54,239 bases of DNA, taken from the NCBI GenBank assembly GCA_014879675.1, contig JACSRQ010000156.1, forward strand, positions 1 to 54,239, given 5' to 3'. A program made the position numbers and the translations under genes. The stretch comes from Ignavibacteria bacterium. Its GTDB lineage: Bacteria; Bacteroidota; Ignavibacteria; Tepidaquicellales; OLB5. Shown here in pieces: positions 34,499-42,803 of this stretch (position 1 is the first letter of the stretch; every line of letters begins with the position of its first letter). The notes under the pieces were generated by a model, which did not search any database, was not told the DNA's origin, and saw only the letters and a list, made by a program, of their open reading frames with translations.

Positions 34499-35068
34499 TT
34501 ACTTTGTGCTTATGATTTCCATGTTTTTGTATTCTTTACCATCCGGCCCCGGCCCGTACATTTCCATTTTAGTCGATGTTTCTGAAGTATAGGTTACAAC
34601 CTGCCTTACATCAATCCAATTGCCTGTCAATGGATCTACAGCTTTTCCGCTATATGAGATTGATTTGGTTGTTTCATCCCATTTACCGGTCATATACATC
34701 ATTCCGGTACCCATGTTATCGATCCATGAAGTAATGAAAACATTGGCCGCATTATCGTATGCTTCGGTAGAAATACCTTCAAAGGGCATACCCATCATAT
34801 TGCCGGATATTTTGGTTGAAAGATACCTGCCGCCAAGTATCATTTCTGATACAGCTGTGGCATCAGAGATCATCGGTTCTGTTCCCGGTGCCATCCAGAA
34901 CGTAGTTTTCATCTTCCATGTACCTACACCTTTGGCGAGCATTTTCTGCATATCACCCGGTGTCATGTAGTCCATCCATTTTTTCATGGATTCATCCTGT
35001 GTAAAAACCCTGCCAGTTACCGCAATTACCATAAACAGCGCAAAAAAAACCTGAAGTGTTTTTTTCAT
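34499..35068 (-). CDS. DUF1579 family secreted protein
   Basis: 189 residues with a signal peptide (MKKTLQVFFALFMVIAVTGRVFTQ). The mature domain has the DUF1579 pattern: GTWKMKTTFWMAPGTEP, the SEMILGGRYL motif, FEGISTEAYDN and KWDETTKSISYSGKA. A lipocalin-like beta-barrel is likely; no enzyme activity is assigned to the family. It is Met-rich (KISGNMMGMPF, GTGMMYMTGK). Located 79 bases downstream of a lipoprotein gene, with its own terminator. Confidence 0.8.
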   Translation of the reverse strand: MKKTLQVFFALFMVIAVTGRVFTQDESMKKWMDYMTPGDMQKMLAKGVGTWKMKTTFWMAPGTEPMISDATAVSEMILGGRYLSTKISGNMMGMPFEGISTEAYDNAANVFITSWIDNMGTGMMYMTGKWDETTKSISYSGKAVDPLTGNWIDVRQVVTYTSETSTKMEMYGPGPDGKEYKNMEIISTK

Positions 35069-35147
35069 AGCTTTGTTGTTTTGTTAGTTTGTTGGTTTAG
35101 TTTGTTTATTTGATTTAGTTAATATATCCCAATCCGTTTTGGACCGG

Positions 35148-35819
35148 TCATTTCTTTTTCCGTTGCCTGTAAAATGCAAATCCTATTAACATAGTACTCA
35201 TTACGAGCCCAAACATTCCGCAAAGCTTACCCTTGGGCTTCTTTACGACCGTGGTCATTTCGATATCTTTGCCAAGATCGCCGAGCGTATGTGAATACTT
35301 AACTGTTTGTCCATCTTTTGAGCCGTTAGTAGAAACTATATCGGCAGGCATTGTAAATTCATAAATTACCTTGTAATCGGACGCATTGAAAAGATTTGCG
35401 GCAGTAGTATCTTTCAGCAGGGTGTATTTCAGCTCCATGCCGTCGGTAACTTCTTTCCACGAAGAGTTTACGCCTTCAAATCCTTTGGCATCTTTCAGCT
35501 TGTTAACATCTTTAAATGTCAGATCAATGTAAACATGTTTGGTTGAGTCATCAAGCTTATCTTCAATCTTAATTGAAGTTACTTCGCTGTTTGAGCTTTT
35601 GTACTTATCTTTAACTTTTGGTTCTTCGAATTCAAACTTTCCAAGGGTTGTGCCCATGGAAAAATTCTTTATGTTTGACCAATAGTGGATCTTCATCGTA
35701 CCCGAGCCGTCTTCTTTTATTGTGGTTTTCTGGTCGTAGTTAACGCAGCCTGCCACAAATATTAAAGCGGTAAAAATAAATGCCGTAAAAACAGTCATCA
35801 ATTTAAACCTGTTATTCAT
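35148..35819 (-). CDS. lipoprotein with C-terminal membrane anchor
   Basis: 223 residues: signal peptide with lipobox VAGC (Cys25), a beta-rich domain starting VNYDQKTTIKEDGSGTMKIHYW, and a C-terminal hydrophobic segment (GMFGLVMSTMLIGFAFY) ending in basic residues RQRKKK. The layout resembles LppM-type or DUF3153-like proteins, but I cannot assign a family. The dual lipid and transmembrane anchor would hold the domain close to the inner membrane. Confidence 0.65.
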   Translation of the reverse strand: MNNRFKLMTVFTAFIFTALIFVAGCVNYDQKTTIKEDGSGTMKIHYWSNIKNFSMGTTLGKFEFEEPKVKDKYKSSNSEVTSIKIEDKLDDSTKHVYIDLTFKDVNKLKDAKGFEGVNSSWKEVTDGMELKYTLLKDTTAANLFNASDYKVIYEFTMPADIVSTNGSKDGQTVKYSHTLGDLGKDIEMTTVVKKPKGKLCGMFGLVMSTMLIGFAFYRQRKKK

Positions 35820-36188
35820 CAGTATTGCCTTCCTGTATTATTCTTAGTTTACAAATATAATAAATAAAAAAAGATATAATTACTATAAGCGGGTATTTTT
35901 GTGAGTGCATTCTGCAATTTCCTCCATTCCCTCTCCTGTTACAGGAGAGGGTGCAAGAACGTCAATTTCATGGAGGTTCGGAGGTGAAGCTATTTAATCA
36001 AAATTCCCGGGTTCATGCCTGCAAACGATTTCAATGTTTCAGCAGTCAAAAATAGAGAGAATAGGAGTAAAACATTAATATAACTTTTCAAGATCAAGAT
36101 CGAGTTTTTTTGTAATTGTTTTTAAATGCTCCCCAATGCGGCAATCCGGTCTAGCGAGCAGGTATACTTTTGTCTATTTTAGAATATG
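35820..36188. other. gene-free stretch with repeat copy A
   Basis: 369 bases with no credible gene. It holds repeat copy A (35921-36008) and, from about 36009 to 36188, AT-rich sequence in which I see no gene or clear signal. A TATATTTG element occurs on the minus strand about 35 bases before the lipoprotein start at 35819, without a good -33 partner. Confidence 0.6.
35921..36008 (-). repeat. dispersed repeat, copy A
   Basis: Plus-strand order: CCTCCATTCCCTCTCCTG, short loop, CAGGAGAGGG, a 19-base spacer containing GAACGTCAATTTCA, TGGAGG, TTC, GGAGGTGAAGCTATTTAATC. On the minus strand the right end reads GGA ATT TTG ATT AAA TAG (Gly-Ile-Leu-Ile-Lys-stop), like the tail of a T9SS sorting domain with no gene attached. 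Confidence 0.8.
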
Positions 36189-36998
36189 TTACTTCACGTA
36201 TAATTTATATAAAACACAGCTTCCGCCCGGGCAAATAGCTATCTCGTTTTGCTGATTGGTTACCTTAATTGAAAAAGAGTAATCATTTCCCGAGGCACTT
36301 GAGAGTGGAGTTCCCCGAACAATCCCTGAGTGCTGGTCTATTGTCAACCCGGAGGGCAAATCTCCGCTTGCAAATTCCCATTTCAGCGGTAAATAGACAT
36401 TACTTGAAACGGGACCTGAACTTCCTACGGTTACGAATAAACTGCTCCCGTAACTTTTACCTGCTATGGCTGTATCAAGACGAAAAACCAATGGTGAAGG
36501 CTGCTGGAACAGAGCAGTTGGAACTATTGAATATTCAGTAACAACTAAAACATAATTCCCGGTAGCTGTTGTAGATCCGTCTGAAACAGACATAGAAAAA
36601 GGATAGGATCCTGCCGAAACAGGCATTGAAGTTCCGTTCCATTTAAAAATGCCGGTCAAAGGTTCAACAGTTGTTCCCATAGGGAATGCTGACAAATTAG
36701 CTAATGACCAGGTATAACCTGAATTAGGCGAGCCACCTACAGCCGTCAACACCTCTGAATTTATTCTAAAATCATTTGGATTACCCTGCTTTACTGAAGC
36801 ACTCAGTATTCTAGGTTGACCGTTTGGCGGACCCAGAATACGCAGAGGAACACCGGGATCACCTGTAAGAATAGTCGGGTCTAACGCTTTATCATCATCT
36901 GAACCGCAATGAAAAACAATAATGCTTAGAAAAAGAATTAATGATAGCAAAAGCGCAAATCTCTTTTTACTCTTAAGTTGAGAATTTAATTTTTCCAT
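36189..36998 (-). CDS. secreted or lipid-anchored protein with putative Ig-like domains
   Basis: 269 residues from the ATG at 36998; a longer frame to 37067 adds 23 residues of poor quality before the signal region. The N-terminus has a basic stretch and a hydrophobic core (RFALLLSLILFLSIIVFH) then Cys31, with an unusual His before the Cys, so lipidation is uncertain. Two cadherin/He_PIG-like modules follow: SGYTWSLANLSAFPMGTTVE with GIFKWNGTS and YPFSMSVSDGS; then KWEFASGDLPSGLTIDQHSG with GTPLSSASGNDYSFSIKVT. Likely surface adhesion or structural role. Confidence 0.7.
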   Translation of the reverse strand: MEKLNSQLKSKKRFALLLSLILFLSIIVFHCGSDDDKALDPTILTGDPGVPLRILGPPNGQPRILSASVKQGNPNDFRINSEVLTAVGGSPNSGYTWSLANLSAFPMGTTVEPLTGIFKWNGTSMPVSAGSYPFSMSVSDGSTTATGNYVLVVTEYSIVPTALFQQPSPLVFRLDTAIAGKSYGSSLFVTVGSSGPVSSNVYLPLKWEFASGDLPSGLTIDQHSGIVRGTPLSSASGNDYSFSIKVTNQQNEIAICPGGSCVLYKLYVK

Positions 36999-37163
36999 GT
37001 TTATATTTATAATTACTGCAGTTTTAAAAAATATGTTAGTAATTTTACTGCCCGTACAACTTATCACTGTTTTTTTTGCATATTGACTGATGAGAATCTG
37101 GCTTCCCCGGGTGTGTAGATACTCCGTTTAAGAACAACAGGTCTTTTATTAAATTAATTGTTG

Positions 37164-39491
37164 TCATTTTAACAAAATCATCTTCTTCGTCTCAACAAAT
37201 TCACCGGAAATCAACTTGTAATAATACACTCCGCTTGCAAAACTGAGGCCGTCCCAATCAACTTCATATGTGCCCGGTTTTAGCTGTACATTTACGAGGG
37301 TTGATACTTCGCGGCCAAGAATATCAAATATTATGAGCTTTGCGTTTGACGTTTCACCTTTCACGTTTGACGTTATAGCAAAGCGGATCTTTGTTGATGG
37401 GTTGAATGGATTTGGATAGTTTTGCTGTAATGAAAATACAGAAGGAACTTCTGTGCTGATGTTTTGAATGCCAATCGATTCAGGAATATCACGTCGCCAG
37501 ACACCTGATGTGGTCCCGGCAAATATATAATTATTAATTATAGATAATCTATTTATACCAGGTATAGTATTAAAACCTTGATTCATTGCTGCCCAGTTTC
37601 CACCTTTATTAGTTGAAATGAACATACCCCCGCTTGTACCCGATAATCCTGCATATAAAGCAGAATCTTTTGAAACAACTTTCATGTCACCGTTATATAT
37701 CAAGCCGTTATTGACAGCATTCCAAATATCACCATTGTTTGTAGTCAGAAATATTCCTCCGTTTCGGGTACCAGCAAATAAATTATTAGCAATCGATGTG
37801 AACCCATAAAATACAGGATAATTAATACCATTATTAATGGAGACCCAGTTAGAACCGTTATCAGTTGAACGAAAAACTCCATTATAATGAGTGCCGGCAA
37901 ATATATTACTTCCCATTACATAAAGGTCGTAAATACGCGGAGTATTTAAACAGTTAATCCAAGTATTACCATTATTAGTTGAACGGAAGATACCATAATC
38001 ATAAGTTCCTGCATATAGATCATTACCTTTTACTGCTAAGTTTAAAATTTGAATATCAGTTAAACCATTGTTTACTTGTGTCCAGTTCGTACCATTATTG
38101 GTTGATTTGAAAACACCGTATTGCCCGGTTGCTGCGAATAAATTATTTTCGTTTACAGCAAAATTATAAATATAGATTGGTAAACCATTACTGTAGGAAA
38201 TCCAGTTGTCTCCATAATTAGTTGATAGATAAACTCCATCGCCCCAGGTCCCGGCGAATAGATTCGTACCATTTAGTATAAAGCAGACCACTGGAATATT
38301 TGTTGGCAGGCCGTTCGACTTTTGAACCCATACTCCTGTTGGAGGGATGCCCGTAGGATTTTTTTTATAATAAATTTCGAAGTTACCATCCCGAGTGTCA
38401 GACCATACTACATGCAAAGATGAACCGGATACATGTATTTGTGGCAGCTTAACATTGTCAGTTGTATTCGTTGTCGTTAGCCGTGTATCTGCCCCCCAAG
38501 TGAGACCACTATTTGTAGAGTTCTTGTAGTATATTTCATATTTCCCGTCACGATTATCCTGCCATACAACATTAACATTTGAGCCTGATACTGTTATATC
38601 TGGTTGTGATGAATTTGCTGAATTATTTGACAGCCGTGTGTTTGCTTCCCAGTTTGTTCCACCATTTGTCGAGCGTTTATAATATATTTCATAATTTCCT
38701 TCAAAGTTATCATACCACACTACATGTACAACTTGTCCGGATGCTGAAACAGCTCCCAATTCAGACACGCTGGTATTATTGCTTAGGCGAGTATCTGTTC
38801 CCCAAGTTATCCCTGCGTCTGTAGAGCGTTTGTAGTATATCTCATTGTTCCCGTCTCTGCCGTCATACCATACAACATGCAGAGTAGAACCTGAAATTGA
38901 TACATCAGGAAACAGTGAATTTCCAGCAGCATTAGTCAGGCGAGTATCATTTCCCCAAGTCGTTCCTCCGTCAGTAGAACTTTTATAATAAATCTCTTGA
39001 TTCCCATCACGGTTATCATACCATATCAAATGCAGAAGGGAGGCTGATTCTGATAAACTTGCACCTGAAGAATAACTGGAAGCATTTGTCAGCCGTGTAT
39101 CTGCCCCCCAGGTTGTTCCGTAATCAGTTGAGCGTTTATGATAAACCTCGCTTCCATTCCCATCACGATAGTCACACCAAACAACTTGTAAATTTGAACC
39201 AGATGCTAACAAACTGGGATTGTGTGAATTCGAAGAATTATTTGTTAGCCGTGTATCAGTTTCCCATGTTACACCACCATCAATTGAGCGTTTATAATAT
39301 ATCTCATTATTTCCATCACGGTCATCATACCACACGAAGTGTAATATATTACCATTTGATTTTAAGCCTTCCTTTGTCCATGATGTATAAGAATAGCCTG
39401 AAGCATTTGTAAGCCTCGCATCGGGCTGCCACTGGGCACTTGTCATACTTGTAAATGCTAAAAGAATTAATGTGTAAACTATTTTTTTCAT
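37164..39491 (-). CDS. BNR/sialidase-like and YCF48-like beta-propeller protein, T9SS-exported
   Basis: 775 residues. The signal peptide is MKKIVYTLILLAFTSMTSAQ. Residues ~20-385 hold about seven repeats of roughly 50 residues with LHVVWYDNRDGNNEIYYK and STDGGTTWGADTRLTN cores (BNR/Asp-box type). Residues ~390-660 hold YCF48-like blades (LYAGTYDYGIFRSTNNGNTW). The T9SS domain starts QNYPNPFNPSTKI and ends ETKKMILLK. Catalytic sialidase residues are not evident, so it is more likely a structural or binding propeller. The sorting domain contains a small repeat insertion (37343-37374). Signal peptide and sorting domain resemble those of the next gene, which is also 775 residues. Confidence 0.85.
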   Translation of the reverse strand: MKKIVYTLILLAFTSMTSAQWQPDARLTNASGYSYTSWTKEGLKSNGNILHFVWYDDRDGNNEIYYKRSIDGGVTWETDTRLTNNSSNSHNPSLLASGSNLQVVWCDYRDGNGSEVYHKRSTDYGTTWGADTRLTNASSYSSGASLSESASLLHLIWYDNRDGNQEIYYKSSTDGGTTWGNDTRLTNAAGNSLFPDVSISGSTLHVVWYDGRDGNNEIYYKRSTDAGITWGTDTRLSNNTSVSELGAVSASGQVVHVVWYDNFEGNYEIYYKRSTNGGTNWEANTRLSNNSANSSQPDITVSGSNVNVVWQDNRDGKYEIYYKNSTNSGLTWGADTRLTTTNTTDNVKLPQIHVSGSSLHVVWSDTRDGNFEIYYKKNPTGIPPTGVWVQKSNGLPTNIPVVCFILNGTNLFAGTWGDGVYLSTNYGDNWISYSNGLPIYIYNFAVNENNLFAATGQYGVFKSTNNGTNWTQVNNGLTDIQILNLAVKGNDLYAGTYDYGIFRSTNNGNTWINCLNTPRIYDLYVMGSNIFAGTHYNGVFRSTDNGSNWVSINNGINYPVFYGFTSIANNLFAGTRNGGIFLTTNNGDIWNAVNNGLIYNGDMKVVSKDSALYAGLSGTSGGMFISTNKGGNWAAMNQGFNTIPGINRLSIINNYIFAGTTSGVWRRDIPESIGIQNISTEVPSVFSLQQNYPNPFNPSTKIRFAITSNVKGETSNAKLIIFDILGREVSTLVNVQLKPGTYEVDWDGLSFASGVYYYKLISGEFVETKKMILLK
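37343..37374. repeat. direct repeat inside a T9SS sorting domain
   Basis: CGTTTGACGTT occurs at 37343-37353 and 37364-37374, 21 bases apart, so the frame is kept. It encodes the loop NVKGETSNAK between two strands of the sorting domain, where other T9SS proteins in the window have a short turn. Confidence 0.7.
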
Positions 39492-39518
39492 ATCAGTTAG
39501 TATTAAGTTTACTTTTTT

Positions 39519-39608
39519 CCTCCAGTCCCTCTCCTGAAAACAGGAGAGGGCGCAAGAACGTCAATTTCATGGAGGTTCGGAGGTAAAGCTACTTGATCAA
39601 TATCATCC
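39519..39608 (-). repeat. dispersed repeat, copy B
   Basis: CCTCCAGTCCCTCTCCTG, AAAA loop, CAGGAGAGGG, spacer, TGGAGG, TTC, GGAGGTAAAGCTACTTGATC. The right end overlaps the last codons and stop of the T9SS gene at 39589-41916 (Met-Ile-Leu-Ile-Lys-stop). The left end lies 27 bases before the start codon of the next gene (39491). It thus fills the whole junction between two cargo genes. Confidence 0.85.
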
Positions 39609-41916
39609 GTTTTGTTTCTGTGTAGCCTTCGGTTCTCATAGTATAAAAATATACACCGCTTGGATAGTTTGATGCATTCCAATCAACTTCATATGTGCCT
39701 GGTTTAACCTGCTCATTTATGAGGGTTGCAATCTCGCGGCCCAAAACATCAAATACTTTTAGTGTAACTATATTTGATCTCAATACATCGAATTTTATTT
39801 TTGTTGATGGGTTAAATGGGTTGGGATAGTTTTGACTTAAAGAATATGTTTTGGGAACATGGTTAGAAATTGTAGAAATGCCAATTACCTCAGACAAAAC
39901 ATGACGCCAAACAGAATTATTTGTTCCTGCGAAAATGTGATCATTATTTATCAAATAAGAATAGACGTTAGTTACCGATACGAATCCAAAGTTGATATTT
40001 ATCCAGCTCAAACCATTATCAAATGATACAAGTGAGCCAATATTTGAACCTATAAATATTCTGTTATTACTAGCTGCTAAAGAATAAATTGTTTGATTTG
40101 TAAGCCACCCTGCAGTCCAATTCAATCCATTGTTTGTTGAAAGAAATATACCGCCTTCCGTACCTGCAAATAAATTATTTCCATTAACTGTAATTGAAAG
40201 AACCCTCATGTTCCCTAAACCACTGTTTCGAGCCATCCAGCTTGTTCCGTTATCTGTTGATATATGTAAACCACCGAGATAGGTTCCTGCGTATATCGTA
40301 TTCCCATTCAAGAATAAAATTCTTGTATCCCATGTCAAACCGGACTGTGTCCATAAACCACCGTTATTAGTTGTCACGTAAACACCTGATGCAGTACCCG
40401 CATATATTGAAGTACCCTTTGTAAGAAGTGTATTTACTTTTGCATTATTCCCTAGTCCATTACTTACAGCTACCCAATAATCACCATTGTTAGTTGATTG
40501 GTAGATTCCTCCAAGCGATGTTCCGGCATATAAGAAATTGTTGTAAGATGTTAAAGATAAAATATTCTGGTTTGAAAGCCCATTGTTTACACTTATCCAG
40601 TTAAGGCCATTGTCAGTAGATTTGTAAACACCGTTGGATTGAGTTCCTGCAAAAATATTATTTCCTATCGTTGTAAAAGCTCTTACTATTTGACCATTAC
40701 TTAAACCATTATACATGGGTATCCATGGTGAACCTGTTCTGAAAGTGAAATAATCACTAAATGGACCCCAATCTGAAATGATCTTTACCCTGACCTTCCA
40801 GTAATAATTTGTAAAAGTGCTTAAGTTTGCAATAGCCAAAGTCGTGTCTGTTAACAACGTATCAATAATAGTATTATTGAAAGACGCATCAGATGCAAAC
40901 AGAACATTATATAACATTGCATATTGTGTTTTATTCCAAACCAAATTAAGATTTAATGGATTATCTATTGAGTTATCAGAAGGGCTAAGAAGTTGCGAAG
41001 GTTCAGGCAAAGGATAATTCAAGTCAAGCCGCCAAGCAGAGTTTGCACCTGCGAAAATGTAATTGTTTGTTATATATAGCGTTGTGATATTTTGTTGACC
41101 GGTAAAGCCATGACTTTTTTGATACCAAATTGTGCCATTATTTGTTGATAAAAATACCCCGCCGCCATAAGTACCTGCAAATAGATTGTTCCCTGTGACT
41201 GCAAGTGCACGCACATCTAAATTCGTTATTCCGTTGTTAACAGCAGTCCAGCTTATGCCATTATTAGTTGAGAAAGATACTCCGCCGCCATAAATCCCTG
41301 CAAAGATATTTGTTCCTGAGACTGCAAGTGATTGAACAATAGAATTCGTTAATCCCGAAGCAACCCAGTTTGTACCGTTATTGGTTGATAAATAAACTCC
41401 GCTGCCATAAGTTCCTGCAAAGATATTTGTGCCTGAGAATGCTAATGTACGCACATTTAAATTCGTTAAACCACTATTGACTTGAGTCCAGTTTGTGCCA
41501 CTATTAGTTGATTTATAAATACCGCCATCAGTCATTGCAAAGATGTTTGTTCCTGATACTGCAAGTGAGATAACATATAAATGCGTTAACCCGGTATTGA
41601 CTTGAGTCCAGTTTGTGCCGTTATTTGTTGTTTTAAATACTCCTTGACCATAAGCCCCTGCAAAAATATTTGTGCCTGAGACTGCAAGTGCATAGACATT
41701 TAAACTTGTTAATCCACTGTTAATTGCTGTCCAGTTTGTACCATTATTTGTTGATAAATATACTCCATCGTTGGTACATGCGAAAAGATTTGTTCCGTTT
41801 ACAGTAAAACAATAGACTGTTCTATTTGTCCCAATCGTATTTGACATTTGCACCCACTGAGCATTTGCCGAAATTGTTATTGCTAAAAACATTAATATAT
41901 AAACTATTTTTTTCAT
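39589..41916 (-). CDS. YCF48-like beta-propeller protein with Fn3-like insert, T9SS-exported
   Basis: 775 residues. Signal peptide MKKIVYILMFLAITISANAQ. Six or more blades of 39-41 residues (VSGTNIFAGTYGSGVYLSTN, NGTNWTQVNTGL) come first, then an Fn3-like module at ~305-395 (PSQLLSPSDNSIDN, YYWKVRVKIISDWGPFS), then a second blade set to ~675, then the sorting domain QNYPNPFNPSTKIKFDV to ETKRMILIK. Blades in the 5' half are highly similar at DNA level (period about 117-123 bases), which suggests recent amplification. Its stop codon lies inside repeat copy B. A surface role is inferred; the ligand is unknown. Confidence 0.85.
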   Translation of the reverse strand: MKKIVYILMFLAITISANAQWVQMSNTIGTNRTVYCFTVNGTNLFACTNDGVYLSTNNGTNWTAINSGLTSLNVYALAVSGTNIFAGAYGQGVFKTTNNGTNWTQVNTGLTHLYVISLAVSGTNIFAMTDGGIYKSTNSGTNWTQVNSGLTNLNVRTLAFSGTNIFAGTYGSGVYLSTNNGTNWVASGLTNSIVQSLAVSGTNIFAGIYGGGVSFSTNNGISWTAVNNGITNLDVRALAVTGNNLFAGTYGGGVFLSTNNGTIWYQKSHGFTGQQNITTLYITNNYIFAGANSAWRLDLNYPLPEPSQLLSPSDNSIDNPLNLNLVWNKTQYAMLYNVLFASDASFNNTIIDTLLTDTTLAIANLSTFTNYYWKVRVKIISDWGPFSDYFTFRTGSPWIPMYNGLSNGQIVRAFTTIGNNIFAGTQSNGVYKSTDNGLNWISVNNGLSNQNILSLTSYNNFLYAGTSLGGIYQSTNNGDYWVAVSNGLGNNAKVNTLLTKGTSIYAGTASGVYVTTNNGGLWTQSGLTWDTRILFLNGNTIYAGTYLGGLHISTDNGTSWMARNSGLGNMRVLSITVNGNNLFAGTEGGIFLSTNNGLNWTAGWLTNQTIYSLAASNNRIFIGSNIGSLVSFDNGLSWININFGFVSVTNVYSYLINNDHIFAGTNNSVWRHVLSEVIGISTISNHVPKTYSLSQNYPNPFNPSTKIKFDVLRSNIVTLKVFDVLGREIATLINEQVKPGTYEVDWNASNYPSGVYFYTMRTEGYTETKRMILIK
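41100..41830. repeat. intragenic tandem repeats (about 120 bp) coding for propeller blades
   Basis: The segment around CCTGCAAAGATATTTG recurs at about 41297, 41414, 41534 and 41657 (117, 120 and 123 bases apart) with similar flanks. All spacings are multiples of three, so unit gain or loss keeps the frame and changes blade number. Confidence 0.8.
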
Positions 41917-41943
41917 GTCAGTTAATATTTAAGTTTCTTTCTA

Positions 41944-42031
41944 CCTCCAGTCCCTCTCCTAAGATCAGGAGAGGGGATAACAATGTCATTTTTGGAGGTT
42001 TGGGGGTAAGCTACTTTTTCAAAAGTATTCT
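41944..42031 (-). repeat. dispersed repeat, copy C
   Basis: CCTCCAGTCCCTCTCCT, loop, AGGAGAGGGG, spacer, TGGAGG, TTT, GGGGGTAAGCTACTTTTTC. The minus strand of the right end reads ACG AGA ATA CTT TTG AAA AAG TAG (Thr-Arg-Ile-Leu-Leu-Lys-Lys-stop), a T9SS tail stub closed upstream by TAA. It separates the lipoprotein gene at 42052 from the T9SS gene starting at 41916. Confidence 0.8.
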
Positions 42032-42051
42032 CGTTGTTTAAATTTGAGAGA

Positions 42052-42420
42052 TCAATTATCACACCAATACCAATGTACGCTGCATTTTGCCAGAATTGGC
42101 TGAGACTGACTGCAGGCCGGAGTATTAGTCCCGGATATTTCGAATACCAAAGTGTGTTCAATTTGTGCAGCAACCGTCATTGTATCGCTTTGCATTCCCG
42201 GAGCTATGGTATATACCCGGGAACCGTCCCAAATTACATCATAGGATTTTCCTGAATTACTTCTGTTTTGGAAGAATACTCTGGCTGTATTGTATGTTTC
42301 GCATGCTGCGGGAGGCGGTTCATAGACTGTTGGCAATTGGGTCTTTTCCTCATCGCAATTCAGACAGATAAGTGAAATTAAACCCGAGATAATAATTAAT
42401 GTGTATAATTTTGTTTTCAT
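42052..42420 (-). CDS. small lipoprotein, unknown function
   Basis: 122 residues: signal peptide and lipobox CLNC (Cys22), then a Pro-rich linker (PTVYEPPPAAC) and a beta-rich domain (ARVFFQNRSNSGKSYDVIWD; HTLVFEISGTN) with five cysteines in the mature domain (beyond the lipid Cys) that could form disulfides. No family recognised. It is flanked by repeat copies C and D, so it is a single-gene cassette of the array. Confidence 0.65.
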   Translation of the reverse strand: MKTKLYTLIIISGLISLICLNCDEEKTQLPTVYEPPPAACETYNTARVFFQNRSNSGKSYDVIWDGSRVYTIAPGMQSDTMTVAAQIEHTLVFEISGTNTPACSQSQPILAKCSVHWYWCDN

Positions 42421-42445
42421 TTTTTTATTTTTTAGATCATTCTTT

Positions 42446-42512
42446 CCTCCAGTCCCTCTCCTGAAGACAGGAGAGGGGATAAGAACGTCAATTTCATGGA
42501 GGTTCGGAGGTG
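42446..42512 (-). repeat. dispersed repeat, copy D
   Basis: CCTCCAGTCCCTCTCCTG, AAGA loop, CAGGAGAGGGG, spacer with GAACGTCAATTTCA, TGGAGG, TTC, GGAGGTGAA. This copy lacks the TAG/T9SS-tail stub. It lies 26 bases after the stop of the Cys-rich lipoprotein (42539) and 25 bases before the start of the gene at 42420. Confidence 0.85.
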
Positions 42513-42538
42513 AAAATTAAACCCGGAAGTGCTGCACT

Positions 42539-42796
42539 TTACTCGGCAGAACAGTCATCCATTGAAACAGTTCCCGAAGGACATTCCCCTGAGTGGCAGT
42601 TTCCATCGCAGTAATGTGCATATCCCCTGGGACAGCAGACTTTCGCATCTGGGCACCATAGAGGATATGTCGCATCGGTGCAATTTTTAGTTGGCCCTGT
42701 TATATCTTCTTTATCACAGCCTACAATAATTGAAAAAGTAAGCAATGATAACGCCATAACAATGGGAAAAATAAATTTAGAGATTTTCGATTTCAT
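42539..42796 (-). CDS. cysteine-rich small lipoprotein
   Basis: 85 residues: signal peptide with lipobox IIVGC (Cys27), then a mature region of about 58 residues with eight further cysteines (NC, WC, VCC, YC, NC, EC, DC), enough for four disulfides. The PDAKVCCPRGYAHYC core resembles Cys-rich lipoproteins with CCPxGYxxYC motifs seen in various bacteria. It starts seven bases after a MauE/thioredoxin membrane protein gene, a natural candidate for its oxidative folding. Function unknown; it could be a small surface-exposed disulfide-knot protein. Confidence 0.75.
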   Translation of the reverse strand: MKSKISKFIFPIVMALSLLTFSIIVGCDKEDITGPTKNCTDATYPLWCPDAKVCCPRGYAHYCDGNCHSGECPSGTVSMDDCSAE

Positions 42797-42803
42797 GATA
42801 TTT

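Noticed and set aside
37164-39491. Active sialidase
   Set aside because: Only Asp-box/BNR-type repeats are visible; the arginine triad and catalytic Tyr/Glu arrangement of sialidases could not be identified.
41922-42173. 83-codon open frame on the minus strand
   Set aside because: It runs through repeat copy C and the 3' end of the lipoprotein gene at 42052 in another frame; no start signal and repeat-derived residues.
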